DNA of 22,839 nucleotides from a virus. The notes under the pieces were generated by a model. That model searched no databases. It had not been told where the DNA came from and worked only from the letters and a program-made list of their open reading frames with translations. Below, one piece after another: positions 1 to 7,239 of the stretch. Each line of letters starts with the position of its first letter. The stretch's first letter is position 1. Location of the stretch: the IMG/VR virus record IMGVR_UViG_3300047546_001801, positions 1 through 22,839 of that record. One strand, given 5' to 3'. Both the position numbers and the translations under genes were made by a program.

Positions 1-180
1 CTGGTACTGTGTCCCATCTGCGCCCGTCCCACCGCGAACAAGGACGCCGGGCGTTTTCATGGATACCGCCTGGGTCATGGCCGCCGTGTCCGCGGATGCG
101 CCCTTTGCCCCCATGGCAATAAGACGGGCCTGCACGTTGGGGTCTTGGGAAACGAACGGGTCTTTTGTTTGCGTGGGCAT
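1..180 (-). CDS. Hypothetical virion-operon protein, N-terminal part only
   Basis: An open frame starts with ATG at 180 and runs off the left edge of the window, giving about 60 residues beginning MPTQTKDPFVSQDPN. It follows the LysM gene by 7 bases, with the A/T-rich junction TAAAAATATTATG typical of this operon. The visible part is hydrophilic, rich in Ala, Gly, Thr and Gln, with no signal peptide or membrane segment. I do not recognise the family. By position it should be a late virion or tail gene. The start is well supported by the T-ATG context shared by the other genes. Confidence 0.6.
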   Translation of the reverse strand, partial: MPTQTKDPFVSQDPNVQARLIAMGAKGASADTAAMTQAVSMKTPGVLVRGGTGADGTQYQ

Positions 181-187
181 AATATTT

Positions 188-1807
188 TTACTGCTCGTCG
201 TAGAAAGCGGTCCAATTCACAGTCCTGGCACTACCAGATTGCGTACAAATGAGGTTAAAGCCAGATGTGGATGTCACTACGGCAACGGAAAATGTCGTAG
301 GGCCGCTTTCTGCCCAATAAAGTGCAGAAGTACCCGAGTGTACGAAATAACTCGTCGCGCCTATCGAACCTCCTATAGCCCTTGAAGTAGAGGCGCCGCT
401 AGATAGGGCAGTCCAAGTGCCTATGGAAGCTCCAAGGCTGTTTGTATTTCCACCTTCAAGCTCAATTCTTGTAGGAGTGAATGGTACAGTTATCGCTTGA
501 TCGCCATTACATACGTTTGCGCTTGTTCCAGCCGTAACTGCCCTGAACTCGGGCTTACGGAGGAGCATTGTCGATGTCGAATAGGCTATACCGACGGATA
601 CCGGGATAGTGCCTGGCGATAGAGCTATGGCCCCGCCTGTAGAAAGGTAGTATTTACTTCCGGGTGAAAGGCCAGAGAAGCCCCCGACGATAGCACCATG
701 CCTAGCGAAGCTGACTGAATTGCCAGCGGTCGCAGCGCTCAAAGCCACTCCTACATACGCCCAGGCTGTAGTCGATACGCTAGAATCCGCCAGGAACAGG
801 CGAGAACTAGTTGACGAAAGAACGAGTAGACTACCGGCGGTTATCGTAGTCCCTGCCGTGCCAGTCGCAACGAGGTTTCCAAGCGCGCCCATGTTCACAA
901 CGTCAAAGGTTGTTGTGGGCGCGTTGACTAATGCGAACCTAGCCGTTGCGGTCGCGTTTCCAATAAACGAAGCCGTCCCATTGAATACGGTAGACGTGTT
1001 CACCACACCGCCAAAAGCCATCTCGCCCGTTGTCGGATTCCTATACAACCCGCCAGTCGAGGAAACATTTACAATCGCGCACGCCGCAGCCGTTGAGCAG
1101 TTAGGTATGCCGGAAGATATGGCTGTCAAACCACCCGTTGATGAGACGTTTGCCGCCGTGAACCCTCCCGCGCCGACGCTGTCGACGTAATACTTCGAGG
1201 CAAAATAAGCCGCCGATGGTGGGATGTAGGTTGTCGAGGACGAATAGATGTTACCCGGTATGGAATCCTGCCCGTTCAACATCCGCGTAATTAGGGCGAG
1301 CTGCGGGAAGTTGGATATCTTGACCACCGCGCCGCGCCGATGCTCGGCTTTGAGGGCCGATACCTCGGTCGAACCGTCCACCGGGCTTAGCCCACGCGCG
1401 ACAATGGTACAGGCCGTCGAAACGCAGGTCGCCGTCATGTACTCGTCGTCAATGCGGAACCCGTACAGCCCGGAGAGGGCCGTACCCGTACCGGGAACCG
1501 TGCCGCGGGTCAAGGTGAGGCTAGATGCCGATGACGTGATGCGCGAGGCGAGGCTATCGTCGAAGTCCGCAACCACGATAGGGAGGTTGGCTCCAAGGGA
1601 AGCGTCAATCTCTAGAACCTGCCCGGCAAGAATGAGGTCGGGGTCGGCTATGTCGTTCGCTGCAGCGATCTGCGCGACCGTCGTGCCGGACCGCTTGGCG
1701 ATACCAAAGAGCGTATCCCCGCGTTTGACCGTGTACGGAGCGGCTGCGACCGGCAAAGATGAGGCCAGGAGAGCCACCGAGAGTGCGATTGTTAAGAGCT
1801 TTTTCAT
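188..1807 (-). CDS. Secreted LysM-domain virion or surface protein
   Basis: A 539-residue protein. Residues 1-23 form a clear signal peptide (Lys-Lys, hydrophobic core, AAA before the mature Pro-Tyr). Residues 25-67 are a LysM peptidoglycan-binding domain with the YTVKRGDTLFGIAKR signature. The rest is Ser/Thr/Gly-rich beta-type sequence. A C-terminal part containing GFSGLSPGSKYYLS resembles a module common in phage tail and fibre proteins. The reading frame is open upstream to 2119, but ATG 1807 is chosen because it starts the signal peptide and follows the upstream stop by one base (TAATATG). A signal peptide on a protein encoded among virion genes is odd. It may be an exported adhesin, a cell-wall-binding tail component or a factor that changes the host surface. 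LysM is secure; the biological role is inferred. Confidence 0.85.
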   Translation of the reverse strand: MKKLLTIALSVALLASSLPVAAAPYTVKRGDTLFGIAKRSGTTVAQIAAANDIADPDLILAGQVLEIDASLGANLPIVVADFDDSLASRITSSASSLTLTRGTVPGTGTALSGLYGFRIDDEYMTATCVSTACTIVARGLSPVDGSTEVSALKAEHRRGAVVKISNFPQLALITRMLNGQDSIPGNIYSSSTTYIPPSAAYFASKYYVDSVGAGGFTAANVSSTGGLTAISSGIPNCSTAAACAIVNVSSTGGLYRNPTTGEMAFGGVVNTSTVFNGTASFIGNATATARFALVNAPTTTFDVVNMGALGNLVATGTAGTTITAGSLLVLSSTSSRLFLADSSVSTTAWAYVGVALSAATAGNSVSFARHGAIVGGFSGLSPGSKYYLSTGGAIALSPGTIPVSVGIAYSTSTMLLRKPEFRAVTAGTSANVCNGDQAITVPFTPTRIELEGGNTNSLGASIGTWTALSSGASTSRAIGGSIGATSYFVHSGTSALYWAESGPTTFSVAVVTSTSGFNLICTQSGSARTVNWTAFYDEQ

Positions 1808-1808
1808 A

Positions 1809-3641
1809 TTATGAGCGGTATTTTCGGGGAAGTTTGGCCTCATGGGTGCGGATGTCGTGGTCGGTGATGGCCGAAATGGAGGCGTACCCGATGCCGCGGG
1901 CCACGAACTTGAGTTTTCTATCCATGAACTTGTCCAAACGTAGGTGGATAGGCGCGTGATAATGATACGCCTCGACTGTTGAGGCGCCGCCGCCGACCTC
2001 CTTGGAGCCGACCGTATGCGTCCCGACGAGGACGGATTGGCTGGTATCGACGTAGCTCTCGCTTCCATCGACCGTCCCAACGAGGGCCATGCCGCCCCGG
2101 TCGTTCTCCTGGTACACATCGAAGGATTGCGCCTCCTGTATCTCGCCCTCTATCCAAAGACGCTTCACCTTTTTGAGATTGCCCGGACGTTTCAGGTTCG
2201 AGTTGTTGCCAGCCCAATAGTTGTTGATGAGGGAATCGCTATCGTCGAACCCGGAAAAGAGGGTGATGACGTTGTTCGAGATGCTTTCACCTGCGATGAG
2301 CGTCCCGTTGGCCTTGGTCGTGCAGGAGACGTAATAGTCCAGGATGTCGATGCTTTTCCAGCGCTTGTGGAAGGCAAAGAGGCGGTTATTGACCGTAGAA
2401 TCCGATGCGCGACCCGTGAACGTGATGTAATCGCCCCACTCCTCCATGCAGCAATCGTCGAAGATATAGCCCGTTAGGTCCACGTTCTCGGTTACGACGG
2501 ACGGGACGATGTTGCCGGACGCGCCGGAGGGGTAGAGCTTCTTGAATTGCGGGTTAGCCGGATCAGTTGTGTCGATGAAATAGATGCCGTCCCCAGCCGC
2601 TATAGCCGCGCGAGGGGAGGGGATGCCGACATTGACCCGGAAGATATCGTTCGAGGCCGCCGTATCGGTCGCCGTGAGGGTCAAGGCCCAGGAACGGTGC
2701 TCATGGAGGCAGAAAAGCGTGTCTCCGATGGGCAAGATGTTCATGAGCTTGCTGCCGCCGTCGTCCTGCCGGAATACGAAGCCCTGGCCAGCCGTGCGCG
2801 GGGTAGACTTGGAAAAGTCCGTGATGCCCGCCGCGTTGCTGTTCTCCCATTGGTAGTCAGCCGTCCCGACGCCAGCGTTCGACAAGGTGTATTCCCCGGT
2901 CGTGTAGTTGATGGTCCCCGTACCGCCCAAGGAGCCGGTCAGGACGCCGTTGTAATTGTCTGTATAGACCTCCCCGGAAGCCGTGATGGTGATTGCGACG
3001 CCAAAGCACGTCCGCTTAGGCCCGGCCGCCTTGAACGCGAGCGTGCCGGAGAGCGAGGTGGTCGCCTCTGCCGAAACGGTCGTATAGGTCGCCGTGTCGA
3101 TGTATGAGCCGTATGGCGCGGTTATGTCCGTCGTGCGCTGCCACAAGAGCATCCTGTTCTGATGGATTGCTATGAGGCCCTTAAAGTTTTTGGTGCTGTC
3201 GTAGAGGTCCGTATAGCTCCCCGGATTGGCCACCATGACCTTGAACAAGGAGCTGTTGGGGGACGAGAAGAACATCATCGCCCCGGCATTGGTCGAGTAG
3301 TTGGCAAAAAAGACGTTCTCGCCGTCCGCGGCCGTTCCGAGGATGTCGGAACCGAGCTCGGTCCATGGACCATCAACGGCGTTGGTCGTATATTCGACCT
3401 TCTTGCCACGGGCGCGGTAGTAGACCTCCGTGCCGTCGGCTTTGAAAGCGGTATGGATGCCCGTAACCCGGCCAGTCCCGGCGATTTCCGTCCCGATCAC
3501 GCGGGAGCCCCGACGAAGCTCTATCTTGTCGCCTTGCGTGAGCCAATTTAGCGCATCCGAAGCCGCACCATCAGGGATGCTCTGGTCTTCGATGCTATCG
3601 ACGACCCCGTGCTTGAACGCTGTTACCCGGTAGTCCTCCAT
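1809..3641 (-). CDS. Large tail-hub or DNA-stabilisation-like structural protein
   Basis: A 610-residue protein without signal peptide or membrane segment, rich in aromatic and Gly-Asp/Asn turns that suggest repeated beta strands (propeller or barrel). The N-terminus, GVVDSIEDQSIPDGAASDAL followed by an IELRRGSRVIG segment, resembles the start of podovirus tail-hub proteins (P22 gp10-like), where a 'which sites are defined, N-terminal RRG' pattern opens the beta domain. It directly follows the probable adaptor gene (TAGCTATG junction, two bases between stop and start), as gp10 follows gp4 in P22-like phages. Function is inferred from this order and the N-terminal resemblance. It could also be a receptor-binding or other tail protein. 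Confidence 0.7.
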   Translation of the reverse strand: MEDYRVTAFKHGVVDSIEDQSIPDGAASDALNWLTQGDKIELRRGSRVIGTEIAGTGRVTGIHTAFKADGTEVYYRARGKKVEYTTNAVDGPWTELGSDILGTAADGENVFFANYSTNAGAMMFFSSPNSSLFKVMVANPGSYTDLYDSTKNFKGLIAIHQNRMLLWQRTTDITAPYGSYIDTATYTTVSAEATTSLSGTLAFKAAGPKRTCFGVAITITASGEVYTDNYNGVLTGSLGGTGTINYTTGEYTLSNAGVGTADYQWENSNAAGITDFSKSTPRTAGQGFVFRQDDGGSKLMNILPIGDTLFCLHEHRSWALTLTATDTAASNDIFRVNVGIPSPRAAIAAGDGIYFIDTTDPANPQFKKLYPSGASGNIVPSVVTENVDLTGYIFDDCCMEEWGDYITFTGRASDSTVNNRLFAFHKRWKSIDILDYYVSCTTKANGTLIAGESISNNVITLFSGFDDSDSLINNYWAGNNSNLKRPGNLKKVKRLWIEGEIQEAQSFDVYQENDRGGMALVGTVDGSESYVDTSQSVLVGTHTVGSKEVGGGASTVEAYHYHAPIHLRLDKFMDRKLKFVARGIGYASISAITDHDIRTHEAKLPRKYRS

Positions 3642-3643
3642 AG

Positions 3644-4273
3644 CTAGCCCATTATTCCGTTCGCCACGTCCGGCTGCTGGCTCCCTTCTGCATACTGGCC
3701 GCTTTCGATAGCCGCCTGCTGCAAGGCTACGTCCCAGTCAATCATGGCGCGGCGCAATAGCTCGCGCTGGACCGACCACTTATCATCCCAAGACCGGCTA
3801 CGGTCGCCCTGGTCGATAGCAAAGAACAGCTCGGCCATCTCAAAGGCGATGAGCTTGTGGAACTTGGCGGGCCAGATGGGGGAAGTGGAGAGCGTCAGGT
3901 CGTCCGTCTGCTTCTTGTAGAAATGCTTGATGGTCCCCGACAGGTTCGATCCGGTGAGGTAGAACTGGCTGTTGGCCATGTCCAAGTACCAATACCCGCC
4001 CCCGGTGTACAAGTCCTGCTTCTCGAACGGAACCTGTATCAAGGGGTTTGATGCGCCGGAAATACGCATCTCAATCGTCCCTAGGTAGCCCGTCGGCAGG
4101 GTCTTGGCGGCAGAACTGGCCGACTGCGAGCTGTCCAGCCGCTTGACCATGGCCCAAGGCCGCTCGCCCTCAATCTTGTCCTTGGCGTTATTCGCCAGGT
4201 CAACAGCAAAATCCGCATCGAGCGTGTCATCGACCAGGTTCTCGAAAAAGTCGATAATTTGCTGTGTTGTCAT
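3644..4273 (-). CDS. Probable head-tail adaptor/connector protein
   Basis: A 209-residue protein. The N-terminal 45 residues and residues from about 135 onward are predicted helical; the middle is beta-rich with a Tyr/Trp-rich patch (YTGGGYWYLDMANSQFYLTG). This helix-beta-helix plan, the size and the position immediately before the large tail-hub-like gene fit a short-tail adaptor (P22 gp4-type) or a related head-completion protein. Start ATG 4273 sits four bases after the holin-like stop codon in TAAAAATATG; no Shine-Dalgarno sequence is present. The family assignment is by architecture and gene order, not by a diagnostic motif. Confidence 0.55.
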   Translation of the reverse strand: MTTQQIIDFFENLVDDTLDADFAVDLANNAKDKIEGERPWAMVKRLDSSQSASSAAKTLPTGYLGTIEMRISGASNPLIQVPFEKQDLYTGGGYWYLDMANSQFYLTGSNLSGTIKHFYKKQTDDLTLSTSPIWPAKFHKLIAFEMAELFFAIDQGDRSRSWDDKWSVQRELLRRAMIDWDVALQQAAIESGQYAEGSQQPDVANGIMG

Positions 4274-4277
4274 ATTT

Positions 4278-4505
4278 TTACAGCTTGCCCATCAGCTTGC
4301 CGTCTTCGGTCGTCAGGAGTTGCTTGCTCAAATAGCCAAGCGCGGAGGTCACGGCGACCGCGGCGATGGTCCGAAGGGCGGCGCCATCGAGCGCAAAGCC
4401 TTGGTTGCTAATCATCGTTCCCATGGCCGCGAATACGGCCGCAAGGACGGACACGACGAGGCCTTTGAGAAGGTCTTTTAGGTCGAGCTTAAAAATAGGG
4501 GACAT
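4278..4505 (-). CDS. Holin-like small membrane protein
   Basis: A 75-residue protein with two hydrophobic segments (about residues 13-33 and 43-60) separated by a short polar loop, a short N-terminus beginning MSPIFKLDLKDLLKG and a charged C-terminus. Length and topology match small class II-type holins, which make membrane lesions so that the endolysin reaches the cell wall. It lies directly after the papain-like peptidase gene (TAATATG, one base between stop and start) and near the XhlA-like gene, which suggests a lysis group. It could instead be a virion-associated membrane protein; topology alone does not prove holin function. Confidence 0.55.
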   Translation of the reverse strand: MSPIFKLDLKDLLKGLVVSVLAAVFAAMGTMISNQGFALDGAALRTIAAVAVTSALGYLSKQLLTTEDGKLMGKL

Positions 4506-4506
4506 A

Positions 4507-5493
4507 TTAGACGTGACGAGTGACGATTAAATGGCTCATAGGGCAGGGGAACTTGTCTACCTCTTTGATCGGCAGTTCCCGGAAATCCGTAATGCCGTAG
4601 AGGCTCTTAAACAAGGCTTGCGCTTCGACCGTACCGCCGGAAAAACCAATCATGCAGTTTTCGGAGAAATGCTTGACAGCTAAGGCCGGTTTCCCTTTCT
4701 CCTTCAATATCTGTATGTTCATCTTTTTTTTTGCGCTTACAACGAGTGGACTGCCGAACGGATAGGCCCAATCAAAGCGGATAAATTGCGTTGCCTCGCT
4801 ATCGAAGACGTGCCAGCATACGCCCTCCTCGTAACCGAACACCGTGACCTCGTGGGCGTATTGAGGCTTTTCCCTGTTCCACACGACGATGCCCTTGTCG
4901 TTCATGTCGTAGAACCCGGTGACATCCACCTGGACCGGGGAGAAGCGCAGCGCGTCCTTTAGGGCCGCAGGGGAGTTGTTACCGACCCATTTCCAGTAGA
5001 AGGCCCACTTGTCCAAATTTGCCTTGCCCTTGGCCAGCAAGGGGGGTACGAGAGGGGCATACGCCTGGTCTAGCGTCATGCTCTCGGTGTACGGGTAGTC
5101 CGTCTCGTGGACGAAGCCGTTGCGGCGCGCCCATTCGGCCACCGCGCGCTTGCTGTTCCCTTGGCCGCGGATGGTCCCGGAGCCGGAACCAAGGAAGACA
5201 TCGCTCATGTTGAGCACCTCCCCGTAGCGTCGGTTGGCCAGGAACTCGACGATGTTGTTCCAGGAGAAGGAGACGCACATGAACGTATCCCCGAAGCGGT
5301 TGCGCTGTAGCTCGCCCTCTGGGAGATAAGCCGTCCATTGACCGTCCGGCACAAGCATCTCGAAGTCCGGCCCGGCTATCCCACCAACAGCCCCAAGTAT
5401 GTGGTCCTGCCCGTCCACCTCGGACGCAATTAGGCCGCCCGTGGGCTGCACTAAGCGGTCCTTAGTAGCAAACGCGATATGTTTTTGTTTCAT
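4507..5493 (-). CDS. Papain-like (C1A-type) cysteine peptidase
   Basis: A 328-residue protein. Cys73, within FMCVSFSWNNIVEFL, sits at the start of a helix as the papain nucleophile does. A YPYT motif lies near residue 133, an SPVQVDVTGFY strand follows near 185, and His214 is in AHEVTVFGYEEGVCWHVFD, matching the papain His strand followed by a GY turn and a Trp. Asp231 occupies the place of the papain Asn. These features indicate a C1A-type fold. There is no signal peptide. The last 70 residues after an A9 tract (codons 254-257) form a separate tail of unknown role. Neighbours are holin-like, so a wall-peptide-cleaving lysin is possible; virion processing or host-protein cleavage are alternatives. 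Confidence 0.7.
   Translation of the reverse strand: MKQKHIAFATKDRLVQPTGGLIASEVDGQDHILGAVGGIAGPDFEMLVPDGQWTAYLPEGELQRNRFGDTFMCVSFSWNNIVEFLANRRYGEVLNMSDVFLGSGSGTIRGQGNSKRAVAEWARRNGFVHETDYPYTESMTLDQAYAPLVPPLLAKGKANLDKWAFYWKWVGNNSPAALKDALRFSPVQVDVTGFYDMNDKGIVVWNREKPQYAHEVTVFGYEEGVCWHVFDSEATQFIRFDWAYPFGSPLVVSAKKKMNIQILKEKGKPALAVKHFSENCMIGFSGGTVEAQALFKSLYGITDFRELPIKEVDKFPCPMSHLIVTRHV
4724..4732 (-). other. A9 homopolymer within the peptidase gene
   Basis: Nine consecutive A residues on the coding strand encode the three Lys codons just before an internal ATG (residue 258). The tract lies exactly between the peptidase domain and the C-terminal 70 residues. Runs of this length are known sites of polymerase slippage and of sequencing indels. 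No downstream stimulatory structure was recognised. Confidence 0.6.
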
Positions 5494-5535
5494 AGTTATT
5501 TTGGGAAAAGAGGCCAGATCTAGACGGCCTACGAG

Positions 5536-5775
5536 CTATGCCCCGGGATTGAGAGCGAGGAGTGTCTGAAAATCAAGGTTGATTTGATGCAGCTTCGCCT
5601 TGAATATCTGCTCCGCGACAAACACGGTAATATCCATGTTTGGGGCATGTCGTTGAAGTGTAATGAGCGCAGCTATGGCTTGGCTGTTGAATGGAATGTC
5701 CGGGATGACCGCGATAATGCGCTGCCCTTTGAATGTCGCCTCTGCCTTCATGACAGCCTCCTTCAGTCGCCTCAT
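5536..5775 (-). CDS. Small hypothetical protein
   Basis: A 79-residue protein with an alternating alpha/beta pattern: a strand near residues 18-26 (QRIIAVIPDI), a helix around 30-44, a strand near 47-54 (MDITVFVAE) and a C-terminal helix. No family is recognised. Two starts are possible. ATG 5775 has the T-ATG context of the other genes and lies in the loop of a 10-bp hairpin. ATG 5751 is preceded by GGAGG at five bases, one of the few good Shine-Dalgarno sites here, and gives 71 residues. I list the longer form. The gene lies between two probable lysis-region membrane or enzyme genes. Confidence 0.6.
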   Translation of the reverse strand: MRRLKEAVMKAEATFKGQRIIAVIPDIPFNSQAIAALITLQRHAPNMDITVFVAEQIFKAKLHQINLDFQTLLALNPGA

Positions 5776-5786
5776 AGCGACTGAAG
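5761..5786 (-). promoter_or_regulatory. Perfect hairpin around a start codon
   Basis: Two 10-base arms (5761-5770 and 5777-5786) are exact reverse complements around a 6-base loop. On the transcript strand the loop is TATGAG and so holds the ATG at 5775. The 3' arm ends just ahead of the GGAGG that serves the alternative start at 5751. No T-run follows, so it is not an intrinsic terminator. It could control which start is used. Confidence 0.65.
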
Positions 5787-5799
5787 CAGCCTCACGAAG

Positions 5800-6099
5800 C
5801 TAGCTGCTACGGACCACGAGTCCAGTTATCGCGCCGAGGACTGCAAGAAGGATAAAACCTGCCACCGCATAAAAGCCGTTTTTGACAGGCGAAAAATCCT
5901 CTTTTCTAACGTATGCCTCCGGCACATTGTCAACGGCATCCTTGACTGGCTTAAACTCCTGTTTTGTGACATATCCAACCTGGAATGCGCCTAGTGTCGT
6001 AACGATGCTCTTTGTGCGCTCATCAAGCCTAATAAGTAGCTCGTATGCGTTCTTTTCTCCCTCTAGCACTTGCTCGACATCTTTTTCCAAAGTGGACAT
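5800..6099 (-). CDS. XhlA-like coiled-coil protein with C-terminal membrane anchor
   Basis: A 99-residue protein with a charged helical N-terminus (about residues 3-35, LIRLDERTKSIVTTLG), a middle segment with KQEFKPVKDAV, and one hydrophobic segment near the C-terminus (about residues 75-95) ending VVRSS. This plan, a coiled coil followed by a C-terminal transmembrane helix, resembles the XhlA family of phage lysis accessory proteins. The match is by architecture only. It precedes the small 5536-5775 gene, the papain-like peptidase and the holin-like gene, which together could make a lysis cassette. Start ATG 6099 has the context AGTATATG and no Shine-Dalgarno site. Confidence 0.55.
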   Translation of the reverse strand: MSTLEKDVEQVLEGEKNAYELLIRLDERTKSIVTTLGAFQVGYVTKQEFKPVKDAVDNVPEAYVRKEDFSPVKNGFYAVAGFILLAVLGAITGLVVRSS

Positions 6100-6132
6100 A
6101 TACTTTTTGTATTCGCCTATTTTGCGGCGCAG

Positions 6133-6783
6133 CTAAAATGTGAGAGGACCGACAGAAGCCCCACCGCCTGGACCTCGCATATTCGTCATGGCACGCGCGG
6201 ATGGGGCTGGTGCTGTATATGGCTGTATCGAGTCGTAATACACGCTTTCGCCACCGGAAGTGCTGCAATTTATATACATGCGCGTAATGGCACCGGAATT
6301 CGTCATGTTGTAGTCACTAGCGACCAACGCATCATTCAGGTAAACATCAAACTTATTTGTTGACGCGCGCAAAACGACCCGAATCTTGTTCCACGCGCCT
6401 CCTGTAACTGTCCCAACATTAACATTGGAAGCGCCGTCATTTACATATAGGGCGCCATTCGACAAGTAATTTACGCGAATGTCCGCACGAGAACTTCCCC
6501 CAGATCGGAACTCTATCGCCCCGTATGCGTTGGTCGTCCCTGATGTCGGGAAAACATAAATCTCCATCTCATCCCCATCAGATGCGGTGAAGTTGCGATA
6601 TGCGTAATCATCTGCGCCCGTGAACTTCGCGGATAGCGTGCCGGATTGCGCTTGCGCGTTTGATATTGTCGGCGCGCCGCCAGCTAATGCCCAGGCACTA
6701 CTCCAACCAGACCCGCCGTTTTTTCCGTTCAGCGCGTCTCCATTTGCGTATGAGTCAAAGTTTTCACTTGCGGGCCAGGCCAT
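6133..6783 (-). CDS. Jelly-roll (LamG/concanavalin-like) virion protein
   Basis: A 216-residue protein. It opens with ENFDSYANGDALNGKNGGSG, the start pattern of laminin-G/concanavalin-like lectin domains, and continues with alternating strands, including the NKIRVVLRASTNKFDVYLN segment typical of the later half of this fold. The last 30 residues are Pro/Gly-rich and disordered. No signal peptide. Such domains bind carbohydrate or other ligands in phage fibres and head decorations. The upstream stop is TAG, followed by TTATGG. The fold is likely, but the ligand cannot be inferred. Confidence 0.65.
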   Translation of the reverse strand: MAWPASENFDSYANGDALNGKNGGSGWSSAWALAGGAPTISNAQAQSGTLSAKFTGADDYAYRNFTASDGDEMEIYVFPTSGTTNAYGAIEFRSGGSSRADIRVNYLSNGALYVNDGASNVNVGTVTGGAWNKIRVVLRASTNKFDVYLNDALVASDYNMTNSGAITRMYINCSTSGGESVYYDSIQPYTAPAPSARAMTNMRGPGGGASVGPLTF

Positions 6784-6785
6784 AA

Positions 6786-7235
6786 CTAAACAATTTCACC
6801 CACAGATTCTGAGATGCCTTCACCACCCGTATCGACAACCGGCTCGACAACAATACTCTCTTTGGCCTGCACCAAATCCCCGTCCTGCTGGCGTTTCTCG
6901 GCCAAAACGAGCGTATCGCCGCCGACCAGGGCCAAGGCGTCCATGTGGGCGCTGATTTCATCTAGCGTCACCTCACGCACCTCATCATCTTTGATAATCA
7001 TTTTTGACGCCTCCACTTTGGAGGCCGTATCTGCAAAAACTTTCGGGTGGAGGAGTCTAGGCGTCCGCTCGTCAAGAACGCGAGCCATCATGGTCTTAGC
7101 CACTGAGTCGATAAGCTCAGGAGACACGTTTTTCCCCTCAATAAAACCGTTGTTCGCCTTGTCAGGGAAGCTGCCATCGTCATTGTAGATCTGAACCATC
7201 ACACCTGCCTGAAGATACATCGCTTTGTAAAGCAT
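6786..7235 (-). CDS. Hypothetical acidic structural-region protein
   Basis: A 149-residue protein with a short hydrophobic beta-type N-terminus (MLYKAMYLQAGVMVQIYN), a Lys/Glu-rich middle with helices and an acidic C-terminus. No family recognised. The frame extends upstream to ATG 7250, overlapping the previous gene by 11 bases, but ATG 7235 gives the junction TAAATATATG with the T-ATG rule of this window, while ATG 7250 has GATG. I prefer the shorter form. It may be a tail-fibre assembly or accessory protein because it sits between two fibre-like genes. Confidence 0.6.
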   Translation of the reverse strand: MLYKAMYLQAGVMVQIYNDDGSFPDKANNGFIEGKNVSPELIDSVAKTMMARVLDERTPRLLHPKVFADTASKVEASKMIIKDDEVREVTLDEISAHMDALALVGGDTLVLAEKRQQDGDLVQAKESIVVEPVVDTGGEGISESVGEIV

Positions 7236-7239
7236 ATAT

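Noticed and set aside
3930-3970. tRNA-like T-loop (GGTTCGATCC)
   Set aside because: It is inside a coding gene with no matching acceptor or anticodon stems.
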